Program-made: the position numbers and the translations under genes
Shown: piece by piece, positions 16,400-25,033 of the stretch
How positions within the stretch are numbered: the first letter of the stretch is position 1
Layout of the letters: each line of letters starts with the position of its first letter
From: Teredinibacter turnerae T7901
GTDB lineage: Bacteria > Pseudomonadota > Gammaproteobacteria > Pseudomonadales > Cellvibrionaceae
DNA length: 64,000 bases
NCBI RefSeq assembly: GCF_000023025.1
Contig: NC_012997.1
Coordinates: forward strand, 542,764-606,763
Direction of reading: 5' to 3'
Notes under the pieces: generated by a model
What the model saw: only the letters and a program-made list of their open reading frames with translations
What the model was told of the DNA's origin: nothing
The model's database searches: none

Positions 16400-16715
16400 C
16401 TGGCGGTCAAATGTGGGTCAACCGGTTTCAAAGGCTAGTCAGCTACGGTTGGAGATCGCGAAAACTCGATCAAAGGCTTGTGATTGGTATTTTTAGATTG
16501 GTAGAACCCGGCCAAAGGCTGGTCGTCTGGGGTTGTAGACCAGTAAAACTCAGTCAATGAGCGGTCATTTATGGTTGGAGATCGCGAAAATTTGATCAAA
16601 GACTGGTGATTGGTCGTTGTAGATTGGTAGAACCCAGTCAAAGGCAGGTCATCTGCGGTTGTGGACCAGTAAAACTCCATCACAGGGTGGTTATCTACGG
16701 CTGTGGCTATTCAGT
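16400..16715. repeat. Seven-copy 42-bp tandem repeat with a 126-bp higher-order period
   Basis: The word CAAAGG or a close variant recurs at 16429, 16471, 16513, 16555, 16597, 16639 and 16681, exactly 42 bases apart with no insertion or deletion. Units 2-4 and 5-7 are more alike in order: GAGATCGCGAAAA, then AGATTGGTAGAACCC, then AGACCAGTAAAACTC, giving a 126-bp super-repeat. On the minus strand, 16435-16683 is open and would encode 14-residue repeats of the type EFYWSTTPDDQPLA / GFYQSTTTNHQSLI / KFSRSPTINDRSLT. There is no ribosome binding site or known family, so I annotate the DNA as a repeat rather than a gene. Confidence 0.8.
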
Positions 16716-16994
16716 ACAGACATTAATAGTGGTTTATCCAGTCTGCGTACGAGGTTCTGGCGTTCCAACTGCACGGGCGACGCTCTCTACCATGCTGTTC
16801 GCCACGACTAATAAAAGCGGATACTAAAAGCAGATATTAAAAGCAAATAGAGTACGGTTCGCAATGCTTGCGGGGCTTCGCTGCGGAACGTCTATTCCAG
16901 GTCGTATGCTGCAGGTAGGGTATGGGCTTAACGTCGGTTTTTTAATGATCCGGATCTTTGGGCGCTTTGAAGAACAGCTAAATAATCGGTGGAG

Positions 16995-17041
16995 TCGGGA
17001 ATCGGGAATCGGGAATCGGGAATCGGGAATCGGGAATCGGG
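16995..17041. repeat. Heptanucleotide microsatellite (TCGGGAA)n, about 6.7 copies
   Basis: Uninterrupted copies of TCGGGAA fill 47 bases directly downstream of the tRNA-Leu terminator on the minus strand. A perfect seven-base array is prone to slipped-strand length change. It is not inside a supported gene, so any effect would be on transcription end or spacing. Confidence 0.9.
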
Positions 17042-17046
17042 TGCCC

Positions 17047-17082
17047 ATAAAAAAAGGCCGACCCTTGCGGATCAGCCTTTTG
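17047..17082 (-). terminator. Rho-independent terminator of tRNA-Leu
   Basis: On the minus strand, AAAAGGCTGATCC pairs imperfectly with GGGTCGGCCTTTT across a short CGCAA loop and runs into a seven-T tract. It lies seven bases past the CCA end of the tRNA gene. Confidence 0.85.
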
Positions 17083-17088
17083 AAATTA

Positions 17089-17175
17089 TGGTGCCCAGGA
17101 GAGGACTTGAACCTCCACGGCCGTGAAGCCACTAGCACCTGAAGCTAGCGTGTCTACCAATTTCACCACCTGGGC
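17089..17175 (-). tRNA. tRNA-Leu (anticodon CAG)
   Basis: On the minus strand an 87-base gene starts GCCCAGGTGGTGAAATTGG and ends with an encoded CCA. The acceptor stem GCCCAGG pairs with CCTGGGC. The anticodon arm CTAGC-TTCAGGT-GCTAG gives anticodon CAG, read by CTG leucine codons. A long variable arm (TGGCTTCACGGCCG) confirms a class II tRNA, and GTTCAAGTC forms the T loop. It has its own promoter and terminator. tRNA genes are frequent integration sites, and here the tRNA marks the edge between the variable region and the conserved chromosome. Confidence 0.95.
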
Positions 17176-17213
17176 GTGGTAACGAACAGTGCTCGTTACT
17201 TATGAGGGCGCGA

Positions 17214-17242
17214 ACTATATTGCGCCACGCGCGCCTTGTCAA
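17214..17242 (-). promoter_or_regulatory. Sigma-70 promoter of tRNA-Leu
   Basis: On the minus strand TTGACA (17242-17237) and TATAGT (17219-17214) are separated by exactly 17 bases. The downstream discriminator TCGCGCCC is GC-rich, as in stringently controlled stable-RNA promoters. Confidence 0.85.
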
Positions 17243-17358
17243 TCCTGCCAGAACTTTTTTTTGATCTATGCTGTCAATGAGGTGGGCGGCACCGCAATGC
17301 CTATTATTTGTTATAGTGACTTCAGTTTTTCCTTCCTTTCGTTACATGGACCCTTTCA

Positions 17359-19941
17359 TTGAGCAGACGCAAAACACTTAAGCTGCAAGATCCCCACGCT
17401 GCGCGCGAGGCGCAGAAATACGACAACCCCATCCCCAGTCGTGAATTCATTCTCGATGTTCTAGACAATGCATCTGGCCCTATGAGCCATCGGGCGCTGT
17501 GCGGCGAACTGAAGCTGACGGATGAAGACGCCATCGAAGCGTTGCGGCGACGTTTAATCGCGATGGAGCGTGACGGGCAGGTGATGTCCAACCGCAAGGG
17601 GGCCTATGGGCGCGTGGATCGTATGGCGCTGGTGCGCGGGCGGGTGCAGGGGCATCGCGACGGCTACGGGTTTGTGATTCCCACCGAAGGCGGCGAGGAT
17701 ATTTACCTCACCAACCGGCAGATGCGCAAAGTGTTTGATGGCGATGAGGTGCTGGTACGGCCGGAGCCGGACGGCTTTCGCGGGCGCACGGAAGGTGTGA
17801 TTGTGGAGGTGCTGGCACGCAACACCCAGCATTTGGTGGGGCGTTTTACCACCGAGCGCGGCATCTTTTATGTGCGGCCAGATAACCCGCGCATTGGCCG
17901 CGATATTCTGGTGCCGCCGGACCAAACCGGTGGGGCCGTAAATGGCCAGATTGTTGTGGTTGAAGTGCTGCAACAGCCGGATCGGCAGAATATGCCCGCC
18001 GGACGTATTGCCGAGGTGTTGGGCGACCATCTGGCGCCGGGCATGGAGATCGATGTGGCGATTCGCTCCCACGGAATTCCCCATCAGTGGCCGGACGCCG
18101 TGGAAGAGCAAGTGCGCGATTTCAGCAATCAGGTGGCGGAAGCCGATAAAGCGCATCGCGTGGATTTACGCCAGTTGCCGCTGGTGACGATTGACGGGGA
18201 AGATGCGCGGGATTTCGACGATGCGGTCTATTGCGAAGCCAAGCGCAGCGGAGGCTGGCGTTTGTATGTGGCGATTGCGGATGTGTCTCACTATGTGACA
18301 CCTGGCAGCGCGCTGGATATTGAAGCGCAAAAACGCGGCAACTCGGTGTATTTCCCCGATTATGTGGTGCCCATGCTGCCGAAAATTCTGTCTAACGGGT
18401 TGTGTTCGCTTAACCCGCAAGTGGACCGCTTGTGCATGGTCTGTGAGATGACCATCAGTGCGGCAGGCAAGGTCAGCGGGTATAAATTCTACGAAGCGGT
18501 GATGCATTCCCATGCGCGGCTGACCTACACCCAGGTCGGGCAGGTACTGGCTGAGCGGGACAAACCGCGCAGCGGTATTCGCCAACAGTTTCACCATGTG
18601 GTGAAGCAGTTGGATGGTTTGCACGATCTTTATATGCAGTTGCGCGCGCGACGGGAGGAGCGTGGGGCTATCGATTTTGAAACCCGCGAAACCCGTATTC
18701 TATTCGATGAAGGCCGCAAGATTCGCGAAATTGTGCCCACCGAACGCAACGATGCCCACAAGTTGATCGAAGAATGCATGCTCGCGGCGAACGTGTGTGC
18801 GGCCAAGTTTATTGAGTTTCACAAGCTTCCCGGCTTGTTTCGTGTGCACGAGCCGCCCAAGGCGGAAAAAATTGACATGCTGTATCAGTTTCTGGCGGAG
18901 CTGGGCATTCGCATTCCCTGGTCTGAGCAGGTCACCCCTGCGGATTATCAGCAAGTGATGGAAGCCATTGCGGGGCGCTCAGACGCGCACATTATTCAGA
19001 TGGTGTTGTTGCGCAGTATGAATCAGGCGGTTTACCAGCCGGAAAACCGCGGCCATTTTGGCCTGGCCTACGATGCCTATGCGCACTTTACTTCGCCGAT
19101 TCGCCGCTACCCGGACTTGCTGGTGCACCGCGCTATTCGGTCGGTGATCCGCTCTAATCTCGATACCAAAAAAGTGGTGCGGGTGGAGGGCGCCACGCCG
19201 CTCACTGCAGCGCAGATCTACCCTTATACCGCGGGTGATATGGCGAGTTTTGGCGATGAGTGCAGCTTCACCGAGCGCCGCGCAGACGATGCCACGCGCG
19301 ATGTGATTAGCTGGCTGAAATGTGAATTTGTGAAAGATCGCGTAGGCGAAGTGTTCGATGGCGTGGTGGCCTCGGTCACCGGGTTTGGTCTGTTTGTTGA
19401 GCTGAAAGACGTATATGTGGAAGGCCTGGTGCATATCACCTCGCTGCCGGAAGACTACTACCGGTTTGATCCCGCCCACCACCGTCTGGTCGGCGATCGT
19501 ACGCGCCGTGTGTTTGGCTTGGGCGACGAGCTTAGCGTGCAGGTGGTGCGGGTTAACCTCGACGAGCGCAAGATCGACTTCGAACTAAACCAGATTAAGC
19601 CGCGTAAAAAAGTGCGCGTGAAGGTGAGTGAGCAGGCGAAATCCCTGGCGCAGGACTATGAAGCGGAAACTGCGCGAAAGTCCGGTGGCCGGGTACCGCG
19701 CAAGCGGGCGGCAGCGCCTGCTGGCGACTCGGCTGAAAAAGCGGCGGACAAAGCGGCGTCACCGGCGAAGCGATCCGCGAAAAAGCCCGTGGACGCTACG
19801 GCCGAGCCAGCGAAAAAACGCAAACCCGCGAAATCGGCAAAACCAGCAAAACCAGCAAAAAAAGTTAAAAAGAAAAAACATGCTAAGCGGGAAGAGGCCA
19901 GCGGCAAGAAGAAAAAGAAAGCGCCTAAAACGCGCAAGTAA
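17359..19941 (+). CDS. rnr: Ribonuclease R
   Basis: The 860-residue product has the RNase R order. An N-terminal winged-helix domain comes first (about 20-90, SREFILDVLDN). Two cold-shock RNA-binding domains follow (GRVQGHRDGYGFVIPTEGG). Then come the RNB catalytic domain with the acidic signature IDGEDARDFDDAVYC, an S1 domain (VGEVFDGVVASVTGFGLFVE), and a long Lys/Ala/Pro-rich tail from about residue 760. It is a processive 3'-5' exoribonuclease that degrades structured RNA and takes part in rRNA quality control and trans-translation. The start is a TTG at 17359, because MSRRKTLKL fits and the upstream ATG at 17346 is out of frame. A weak initiation codon may limit expression. It is followed by rlmB, as in many gammaproteobacteria. 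Confidence 0.95.
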   Translation: MSRRKTLKLQDPHAAREAQKYDNPIPSREFILDVLDNASGPMSHRALCGELKLTDEDAIEALRRRLIAMERDGQVMSNRKGAYGRVDRMALVRGRVQGHRDGYGFVIPTEGGEDIYLTNRQMRKVFDGDEVLVRPEPDGFRGRTEGVIVEVLARNTQHLVGRFTTERGIFYVRPDNPRIGRDILVPPDQTGGAVNGQIVVVEVLQQPDRQNMPAGRIAEVLGDHLAPGMEIDVAIRSHGIPHQWPDAVEEQVRDFSNQVAEADKAHRVDLRQLPLVTIDGEDARDFDDAVYCEAKRSGGWRLYVAIADVSHYVTPGSALDIEAQKRGNSVYFPDYVVPMLPKILSNGLCSLNPQVDRLCMVCEMTISAAGKVSGYKFYEAVMHSHARLTYTQVGQVLAERDKPRSGIRQQFHHVVKQLDGLHDLYMQLRARREERGAIDFETRETRILFDEGRKIREIVPTERNDAHKLIEECMLAANVCAAKFIEFHKLPGLFRVHEPPKAEKIDMLYQFLAELGIRIPWSEQVTPADYQQVMEAIAGRSDAHIIQMVLLRSMNQAVYQPENRGHFGLAYDAYAHFTSPIRRYPDLLVHRAIRSVIRSNLDTKKVVRVEGATPLTAAQIYPYTAGDMASFGDECSFTERRADDATRDVISWLKCEFVKDRVGEVFDGVVASVTGFGLFVELKDVYVEGLVHITSLPEDYYRFDPAHHRLVGDRTRRVFGLGDELSVQVVRVNLDERKIDFELNQIKPRKKVRVKVSEQAKSLAQDYEAETARKSGGRVPRKRAAAPAGDSAEKAADKAASPAKRSAKKPVDATAEPAKKRKPAKSAKPAKPAKKVKKKKHAKREEASGKKKKKAPKTRK

Positions 19942-20206
19942 TTGGCTGCTGTTGTTGCTGGTATGTGCAACTGCCGGTTTTAGTCGCGCTCAAGGTTCTT
20001 TAGTCAGGTTCGCTCAGAGGCTTGGCCGATAATGTTAGCCAGCTAGCTAGTCTCTTCATCTAGCGATTGTGGATTTGGGTTTGCGGTGCAAGCCCGGTTC
20101 AGCCTGCTCGAATTTGCCTTTCTGGGGTTAACCCTGTGCGTCAACCAGCCGTGGTGACTATCGTTTATATTCCATTGATCCATTTTTTATCCAGATTAAC
20201 CTATTC

Positions 20207-20950
20207 ATGAAAACAGACGTTATTTTCGGCATTCACGCCGTGCAATCCTTGTTAAAAACCGCCCCGCAACGTATCAGTGAACTGCAGGTGGTCAAAGACC
20301 GCCAGGACCAGCGCATAAAAAAATTGCTGGCCATGGCCGAAGCGCACGGGGTGCGAGTGAGCCTGGTGAATCGCCAGCAATTGGAGTCGGCTGCAGGCGA
20401 TGGCAACCACCAGGGCGTTATTGCTTACGCCAAGCCCGGCAAGGCGCTCGACGAGAAGGGCCTGCTGGATTTAATTGCGCAAATGGAGGAAGACCCGCTT
20501 ATTCTGGTGCTGGATGGGGTGACAGACCCGCATAACCTAGGCGCTTGTATGCGATCTGCCGATGCCGCCGGAGTGCACGCGGTGGTGATTCCCAAAGACA
20601 ATTCCGCAGGGCTAAACGAGACTGCGCGCAAGGTTGCGTGCGGTGCCGCCGAAACCGTTCCTCTGGTTGTGGTTACTAACCTGGCGCGCGCGCTGAATAA
20701 ATTGCAGGACGCAGGTCTGTGGGTTGCCGGCGCTGCCGGTGAGGCAGACGCCGACATCTACAGTGCCGATCTCACTGGCCCAAGGGTGATCGTTATGGGT
20801 GCGGAGGGTGACGGTATGCGCCGGCTCACCAAAGAGACCTGTGACCTGCTGATTAAAATCCCGATGATGGGCTCTGTCTCCAGTTTGAATGTGTCGGTTG
20901 CGACTGGGGTAGTGTTGTTCGAGGTATTGCGTCAACGCAACGCCCGCTAG
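20207..20950 (+). CDS. rlmB: 23S rRNA (guanosine-2251-2'-O)-methyltransferase RlmB
   Basis: The 247-residue SpoU/TrmH-family protein has an N-terminal substrate-binding domain (FGIHAVQSLLKTAPQRISEL). Its knotted methyltransferase domain shows all three family motifs: DPHNLGACMRSADAAGVHAV, VIVMGAEGDGMRRL and IPMMGSVSSLNVSVATGVVL. It methylates G2251 in the ribosomal P loop using S-adenosylmethionine. It lies 265 bases after rnr in the same direction. The spacer 19942-20206 holds nothing I can name, and the initiation region has no strong ribosome binding site. Confidence 0.95.
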   Translation: MKTDVIFGIHAVQSLLKTAPQRISELQVVKDRQDQRIKKLLAMAEAHGVRVSLVNRQQLESAAGDGNHQGVIAYAKPGKALDEKGLLDLIAQMEEDPLILVLDGVTDPHNLGACMRSADAAGVHAVVIPKDNSAGLNETARKVACGAAETVPLVVVTNLARALNKLQDAGLWVAGAAGEADADIYSADLTGPRVIVMGAEGDGMRRLTKETCDLLIKIPMMGSVSSLNVSVATGVVLFEVLRQRNAR

Positions 20951-20973
20951 CTGTGCTTTGCTGTACAAAAAAC

Positions 20974-21002
20974 TTGCAAATTCGCGCCTCTCTCCGTAGA
21001 AT
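20974..21002 (+). promoter_or_regulatory. Sigma-70 promoter of the rpsF operon
   Basis: TTGCAA (20974-20979) and TAGAAT (20997-21002) are 17 bases apart, 24 bases beyond the rlmB stop. Transcription would begin near 21010, leaving a leader of about 105 bases before rpsF. Confidence 0.75.
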
Positions 21003-21009
21003 CCGCCAC

Positions 21010-21113
21010 CCTTAAACCCGCCCGACAGCCATTTCTGGGCGTCGGTGCGATCTCCTTGCTTCACCGTATCAGTTTGTATCGTGCGGGAAGCTACTAACCC
21101 GTAAGGAGCGAAA
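21010..21113 (+). promoter_or_regulatory. rpsF leader, possible S6:S18 autoregulatory structure
   Basis: The leader can fold into a hairpin built on CCCGAC-AGCCA-TTTC-TGG-GC-GTCGG (about 21020-21053). Leaders of rpsF operons in many bacteria bind the S6:S18 complex to repress translation. I cannot verify the conserved binding nucleotides by eye, so function is inferred from position. TAAGGAG at 21102-21108 is a strong ribosome binding site. Confidence 0.35.
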
Positions 21114-21569
21114 ATGCGTCATTACGAAATTGTGTTCCTGGTCCACCCTGACCAGAGCGAGCAGGTGCCCGGCATGATCGAGCGCTACACCTCAGCTGTT
21201 AAAGACAGCGGCGGCAGCGTTCATCGCCTCGAAGATTGGGGTCGCCGTCAAATGGCTTACTCCATCAACAAAATTCATAAAGCACACTACGTGCTGATGA
21301 ACATCGAATGTGGCGACCAGGCTCTTGAAGAGCTGACCACCAACTTCCGATACAACGATGCCATTTTGCGTAACATGGTTATCCGTTGCGACGAAGCTGT
21401 CACTGAAGAATCTCCTATCCAGAAAGCAGAGAAAGAAAACCGCGAGCGCAAAAACCGCGCTGAGCGTCGTGCTGCTGAAGCCGCTGCCGCTACTGAGACT
21501 GAGAAGTCTGAGAGCGAAGAGTCTGCCGAAGAGGAGACATCCACTGACACTACTGGTGAGGAGGAATAA
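21114..21569 (+). CDS. rpsF: 30S ribosomal protein S6
   Basis: The 151-residue product opens with [20 protein letters not shown] and contains [24 protein letters not shown], both diagnostic of S6. The C-terminal 50 residues are an unusually long Glu/Ser/Thr-rich acidic tail. S6 tails are the substrate of RimK-type glutamate ligation in some species. S6 binds S18 and the central domain of 16S rRNA. TAAGGAG is correctly spaced before the ATG. First gene of the rpsF-rpsR-(membrane protein)-rplI operon. Confidence 0.97.
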   Translation: MRHYEIVFLVHPDQSEQVPGMIERYTSAVKDSGGSVHRLEDWGRRQMAYSINKIHKAHYVLMNIECGDQALEELTTNFRYNDAILRNMVIRCDEAVTEESPIQKAEKENRERKNRAERRAAEAAAATETEKSESEESAEEETSTDTTGEEE

Positions 21570-21571
21570 TC

Positions 21572-21799
21572 ATGTCCCGTTTTTTCCGTCGACGTAAGTT
21601 TTGCCGTTTCACCGCCGAAGGCGTGAAGCAGATCGACTATAAAGATCTGGAAACCCTGAAAGCCTACATCTCCGAAACCGGCAAGATCGTACCAAGCCGT
21701 ATTACCGGAACCAAGGCGAAGTATCAGCGTCAGCTGGCGACCGCGGTTAAGCGCGCGCGTTACCTGGCCCTGCTGCCTTACACTGATTCACACGAGTAA
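21572..21799 (+). CDS. rpsR: 30S ribosomal protein S18
   Basis: The 75-residue basic product contains [20 protein letters not shown] and [20 protein letters not shown], typical of S18. It forms the platform of the 30S subunit with S6. The ATG lies two bases after the rpsF stop, with GAGGAGGAA inside the rpsF end acting as the ribosome binding site, so the two are translated in step. Confidence 0.97.
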   Translation: MSRFFRRRKFCRFTAEGVKQIDYKDLETLKAYISETGKIVPSRITGTKAKYQRQLATAVKRARYLALLPYTDSHE

Positions 21800-21828
21800 T
21801 TCGGTTCAGGGGCTGATAGACGTTCACT

Positions 21829-22695
21829 ATGCGTGCGCTGGCCAATTTTATAATGCGTGGTCGCGTGCAAGCGGTGATCATGGCCCTGTTGGGGAGCTGG
21901 GTCCCCTTGTTATCCCAGGGAGCCCTCGGGCTCGTAACCCTGCGCAAGGGTTGGAAGGAAGGCTTGATTATTACCCTCTGGGCGAGCCTTCCTGCTGTCG
22001 CCGCCCTCTGGGCAGGTGATGTTGCCAAAGTTATGGCCGTGGCAGGTATCGAAGTAATGGTGGTGGCCTATTTGTCCTCCGTTATGCTGCGTTATACCGT
22101 GTCCTGGTCCGCTGCGCTGGCCGCGATAGTTGCCTTGAGCAGCTTCGCTGCGCTGGTTGCCGTACTACTGGTAGAAGATATCTCCAGTCAGTTGGTCGCG
22201 TTTTTCCAAACCATGCTGGAATCGCAGGCCCAGAATCCGCCGTCTGCAGAGACGGCGCTTCTGACAAACTGGTCGACCGCACGCGCCGCTGGCGTGATCG
22301 CGATGTGGATATCGTTAACCACATTTGCCGGTCTTGCGCTTGCCCGTTGGTGGCAGGCGATGCTGTTTAACCCCGGTGGTTTTCGCACCGAGTTTCACAG
22401 CTTGCGGTTGAACGCCTCCCTGGCCACTGCCGCGCTTGGCGGTGTGGTGATTGCGGAGTTCAACGGTCTGGAGTACGGCTTTTGGGGGCTGGTGTTTGGC
22501 ATGCCGCTGCTGGTAGCGGGCATTGGCCTTATTCACTGCTTTGTCGCCGCCAAAAAGCTGGGCATCTGGCCGCTGGTCGCATTTTACTTTGGCCTGGTAC
22601 TGATTGCGCCTTTAGGGTTACTGGTATCCCTCCTGGGGTTTACCGATGTTTGGATCGATTACCGAAAACGATTTAATTTAGTGCAGCCGAAATAG
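21829..22695 (+). CDS. Integral membrane protein of unknown function in the rpsR-rplI gap
   Basis: The 288-residue product is almost entirely hydrophobic, with eight or so predicted helices, including LLGSWVPLLSQGALGLVTL, the region around VEVMVVAYLSSVMLRYTV, and a long C-terminal one (PLVAFYFGLVLIAPLGLLVS). Pseudomonas and relatives have a conserved membrane protein at this exact place between rpsR and rplI; proteins at this position resemble the DUF2232 group. Its function is unknown. It is in the operon, 29 bases after rpsR and 26 before rplI. Its presence inside a ribosomal operon suggests growth-linked expression, not necessarily a ribosomal role. Confidence 0.8.
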   Translation: MRALANFIMRGRVQAVIMALLGSWVPLLSQGALGLVTLRKGWKEGLIITLWASLPAVAALWAGDVAKVMAVAGIEVMVVAYLSSVMLRYTVSWSAALAAIVALSSFAALVAVLLVEDISSQLVAFFQTMLESQAQNPPSAETALLTNWSTARAAGVIAMWISLTTFAGLALARWWQAMLFNPGGFRTEFHSLRLNASLATAALGGVVIAEFNGLEYGFWGLVFGMPLLVAGIGLIHCFVAAKKLGIWPLVAFYFGLVLIAPLGLLVSLLGFTDVWIDYRKRFNLVQPK

Positions 22696-22721
22696 CTGCA
22701 TAAACATTAGAGGAAAACGAG

Positions 22722-23171
22722 ATGGAAGTTATTCTGCTCGAAAAAGTTGGCAAGCTTGGCACCGTTGGTGACAAGGTTAAAGTTAAGGCCGGTTTCGGTC
22801 GTAACTACCTGGTACCTCAAGGTAAAGCAATTGCTGCAACCGAAAGTAATATTGCTGAATTTGAAGCGCGTCGCGCTGAACTGGAAGCAGCGGCTAGCGA
22901 TCGTCGTACTGCTGCCGAAGGCCGCGCTAAGTTGCTGGCGGAAAAAGAAACCTTCACCATCGTCGCTAAAACCGGTGACGAAGGTAAGTTATTTGGTTCC
23001 GTTGGTACTCGCGATATCGCTGATGCAATCACCGCAGACGGTATTAAAGTGTCTAAAGCAGAAGTGAAATTGCCTCAGGGTACGCTGCGTGAAGTGGGCG
23101 AATACGAAGTGGATATTCAGCTGCACGTTGACGTTACTCAAGCGATTAAGCTGGTTATCGCCGCCGAGTAA
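22722..23171 (+). CDS. rplI: 50S ribosomal protein L9
   Basis: The 149-residue product starts [17 protein letters not shown], followed by the conserved [18 protein letters not shown], then the long connecting helix (about 40-75) and a C-terminal domain ending in [13 protein letters not shown]9 binds 23S rRNA near the L1 stalk and helps limit frameshifting. AGAGGAAAACGAG precedes the ATG. Last gene of the operon, followed by a strong terminator. Confidence 0.97.
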   Translation: MEVILLEKVGKLGTVGDKVKVKAGFGRNYLVPQGKAIAATESNIAEFEARRAELEAAASDRRTAAEGRAKLLAEKETFTIVAKTGDEGKLFGSVGTRDIADAITADGIKVSKAEVKLPQGTLREVGEYEVDIQLHVDVTQAIKLVIAAE

Positions 23172-23214
23172 TCGCGGAACATCGCGTTCAGGCGCGGTGG
23201 ATATAAGCTACACT

Positions 23215-23262
23215 AAGGCGCAGTTTACTGGCGGCACCACCGTCGATAAACTGCGCCTTTTT
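23215..23262 (+). terminator. Rho-independent terminator after rplI
   Basis: AAGGCGCAGTTTA pairs perfectly with TAAACTGCGCCTT over a 21-base loop, followed by a T-run. The dnaB start is only 22 bases further on, so dnaB needs read-through or a promoter overlapping this element. Confidence 0.9.
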
Positions 23263-23283
23263 GCGTTTTAAAACTGGATACTT

Positions 23284-24678
23284 ATGTCGCAAGCCGAGTT
23301 CTCATCAGAAAATCCCCCCGCCAGCCTTGGGCTGGAGCAATCCATGCCGTTGCCTCACTCTGTGGAAGCGGAGCAGTCGGTGCTGGGTGGTTTGATGCAG
23401 GATGCGAGCAATTTCGACGGTGTTTCCGAGCAGATTGCTGAGGGCGATTTCTACAAAAGCGGGCACCGTAAAATATACGCGGCCATGTTCCAGCTTATTG
23501 AACGCGACCAGCCCATCGACGTGATTACCGTCTCGGAATACCTGACCCAGACCGATGAACTAGAGGCGGTCGGTGGCCTGGACTACCTGGTGGATCTGGC
23601 AACCAACGTTCCCAGCTCGGCAAACGTGGCGGCTTATGCGCGAATTGTGCGTGAGCGCGCAACGTTTCGACAGTTGATCTCCGCTGCAACCGAAATCAGC
23701 CGGGCCAGCTTTAACCCTGCAGGCCTGGGCTCGGATGATCTGCTGCAACTGGCGGAAAAGCGTGTTCTGGAAATCGCCGAAGAGCGACCCAAAGAGGGTG
23801 GTTTTGCGGCCATTAACGAGCTGCTGAAAAAAACCGCCGACAAGATCGACGAGCTGTTTCAGTCAGACAGCGATATTACCGGGTTGTCGACCGGGTTGAG
23901 CGACCTGGATCAGCGTACATCCGGCTGGCAAAGTGGCGAGCTGATTATTCTCGCTGCGCGTCCGTCCATGGGTAAAACAGCGCTGGCACTTAACTTTGTT
24001 GAGGCGGCGCTGTTCACACAACCCAAACCGGTGCTGGTGTTCAGCCTGGAGATGCCCGCCGACTCGCTGATTATGCGGATGCTGTCCTCGGTGGGGCGCA
24101 TCGATCAGGGCAACCTGCGCAACGGTGCACTGGCCGACGAAGACTGGCCCAAATTGCAGTCGGCGTTTGCCAAACTCAAAGACAAGAAGCTGTTTATTGA
24201 CGATACCGCCGGCCTCAGCCCGGCGGAAGTCCGCGCTAGGATTCGCCGCCTCGCCCGAGAGCACGGCGAGCCGGGCATGATTATGATCGACTACTTACAG
24301 TTGATGCAGATTCCCGGCAACAGCGAAGGGCGCACCCAGGAAATCTCCGAAATCTCCCGCTCGCTAAAAGCCCTGGCGAAAGAATATGAATGCCCGGTGA
24401 TTGCGCTGTCCCAGCTCAACCGTGGCGTGGAACAGCGCCCCAACAAACGCCCCATGAACTCCGACCTTCGTGAATCCGGCGCCATCGAGCAGGATGCCGA
24501 CGTGATCCTGTTTATCTATCGCGACGAGTACTACAACGAAGACAGCAACGAGAAAGGCGTAGCCGAATTGATTATCGGCAAACAAAGGAACGGCGAAATA
24601 GGCACCTGCCGCGCCGCCTTCCTCGGCAAATTCACCCGCTTCGACAACCTGGCTCCGGAGTATATGGCTAGGGATTAG
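23284..24678 (+). CDS. dnaB: Replicative DNA helicase DnaB
   Basis: The 464-residue product has an N-terminal primase-interacting domain (PHSVEAEQSVLGGLMQD), a linker near residues 165-185 and a RecA-like hexamer domain. Walker A is in AARPSMGKTALALN, Walker B in GMIMIDYLQLM, and the Arg-finger region in SQLNRGVEQRPNKRP. The translocating hexamer unwinds DNA 5'-3' at the fork. The ribosome binding site is weak (GGAT five bases before ATG). Conserved position after rplI. The 3' end abuts a 25-bp repeat patch. Confidence 0.97.
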   Translation: MSQAEFSSENPPASLGLEQSMPLPHSVEAEQSVLGGLMQDASNFDGVSEQIAEGDFYKSGHRKIYAAMFQLIERDQPIDVITVSEYLTQTDELEAVGGLDYLVDLATNVPSSANVAAYARIVRERATFRQLISAATEISRASFNPAGLGSDDLLQLAEKRVLEIAEERPKEGGFAAINELLKKTADKIDELFQSDSDITGLSTGLSDLDQRTSGWQSGELIILAARPSMGKTALALNFVEAALFTQPKPVLVFSLEMPADSLIMRMLSSVGRIDQGNLRNGALADEDWPKLQSAFAKLKDKKLFIDDTAGLSPAEVRARIRRLAREHGEPGMIMIDYLQLMQIPGNSEGRTQEISEISRSLKALAKEYECPVIALSQLNRGVEQRPNKRPMNSDLRESGAIEQDADVILFIYRDEYYNEDSNEKGVAELIIGKQRNGEIGTCRAAFLGKFTRFDNLAPEYMARD

Positions 24679-25033
24679 GGGGGGCTTTGGGGGCGTTCGC
24701 GTTGCTCACTTTGGGAACGTTCGCGTTGCTCGCTGCTGGGAACGCTCGCTTGGCTCGCTGCTGGGAACGTTCGCGTTGCTCACTGCTGGGGCGTTCGCGT
24801 TGCTCACTTTGGGAACGCTCGCTTTGCTCGCTGCTGGGAACGCTCGCTTTGGCTCGCTTCTGGGAATGTTCGGGTTGCTCACTGCGGGGGGGGCGTGTTT
24901 TTCAGCGCGAGCGAAGCAAAGCGCCGTATCCGCCCAGAAGTGAGCGTTGGCGAACGTTCCTTAAGGCATCAATGATGCCGCCCCAGTAGCGGGCGACGCC
25001 CGCGCCCCAGAAGCCGCCGGGAGGCGGCGTTCC
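24679..25033. repeat. Eight-copy degenerate 25-bp tandem repeat plus an inverted partner
   Basis: From 24685 to about 24892, eight copies of a 24-26 base unit of the type GGGAACGTTCGCGTTGCTCAC follow the dnaB stop. They alternate between GTTCGCGTTGCTCAC and GCTCGCTTTGCTCGC versions. At 24935-24962 a related unit appears in reverse orientation (AGTGAGCGTTGGCGAACGTT). A smaller hairpin GCCGCC-GGGA-GGCGGC lies at 25013-25028. The plus frame 24687-24989 is open across the repeat, but its Leu/Ala/Cys-rich product looks like a repeat artefact. No gene is supported between dnaB and panC. Confidence 0.75.

Noticed and set aside
16400-16715. CRISPR array
   Set aside because: The 42-bp units are contiguous and diverged, with no unique spacers between identical repeats and no cas genes in the window.
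15859-17088. Integron integrase gene or intact attI next to the first cassette
   Set aside because: No frame in this interval shows tyrosine recombinase motifs; only a single core-like heptamer is visible at 15852-15858.
24687-24989. 100-codon plus-strand frame across the 25-bp repeat
   Set aside because: It is open because the repeat lacks stops in that frame; the Leu/Ala/Cys-rich product has no family look and repeat length is not a multiple of three.
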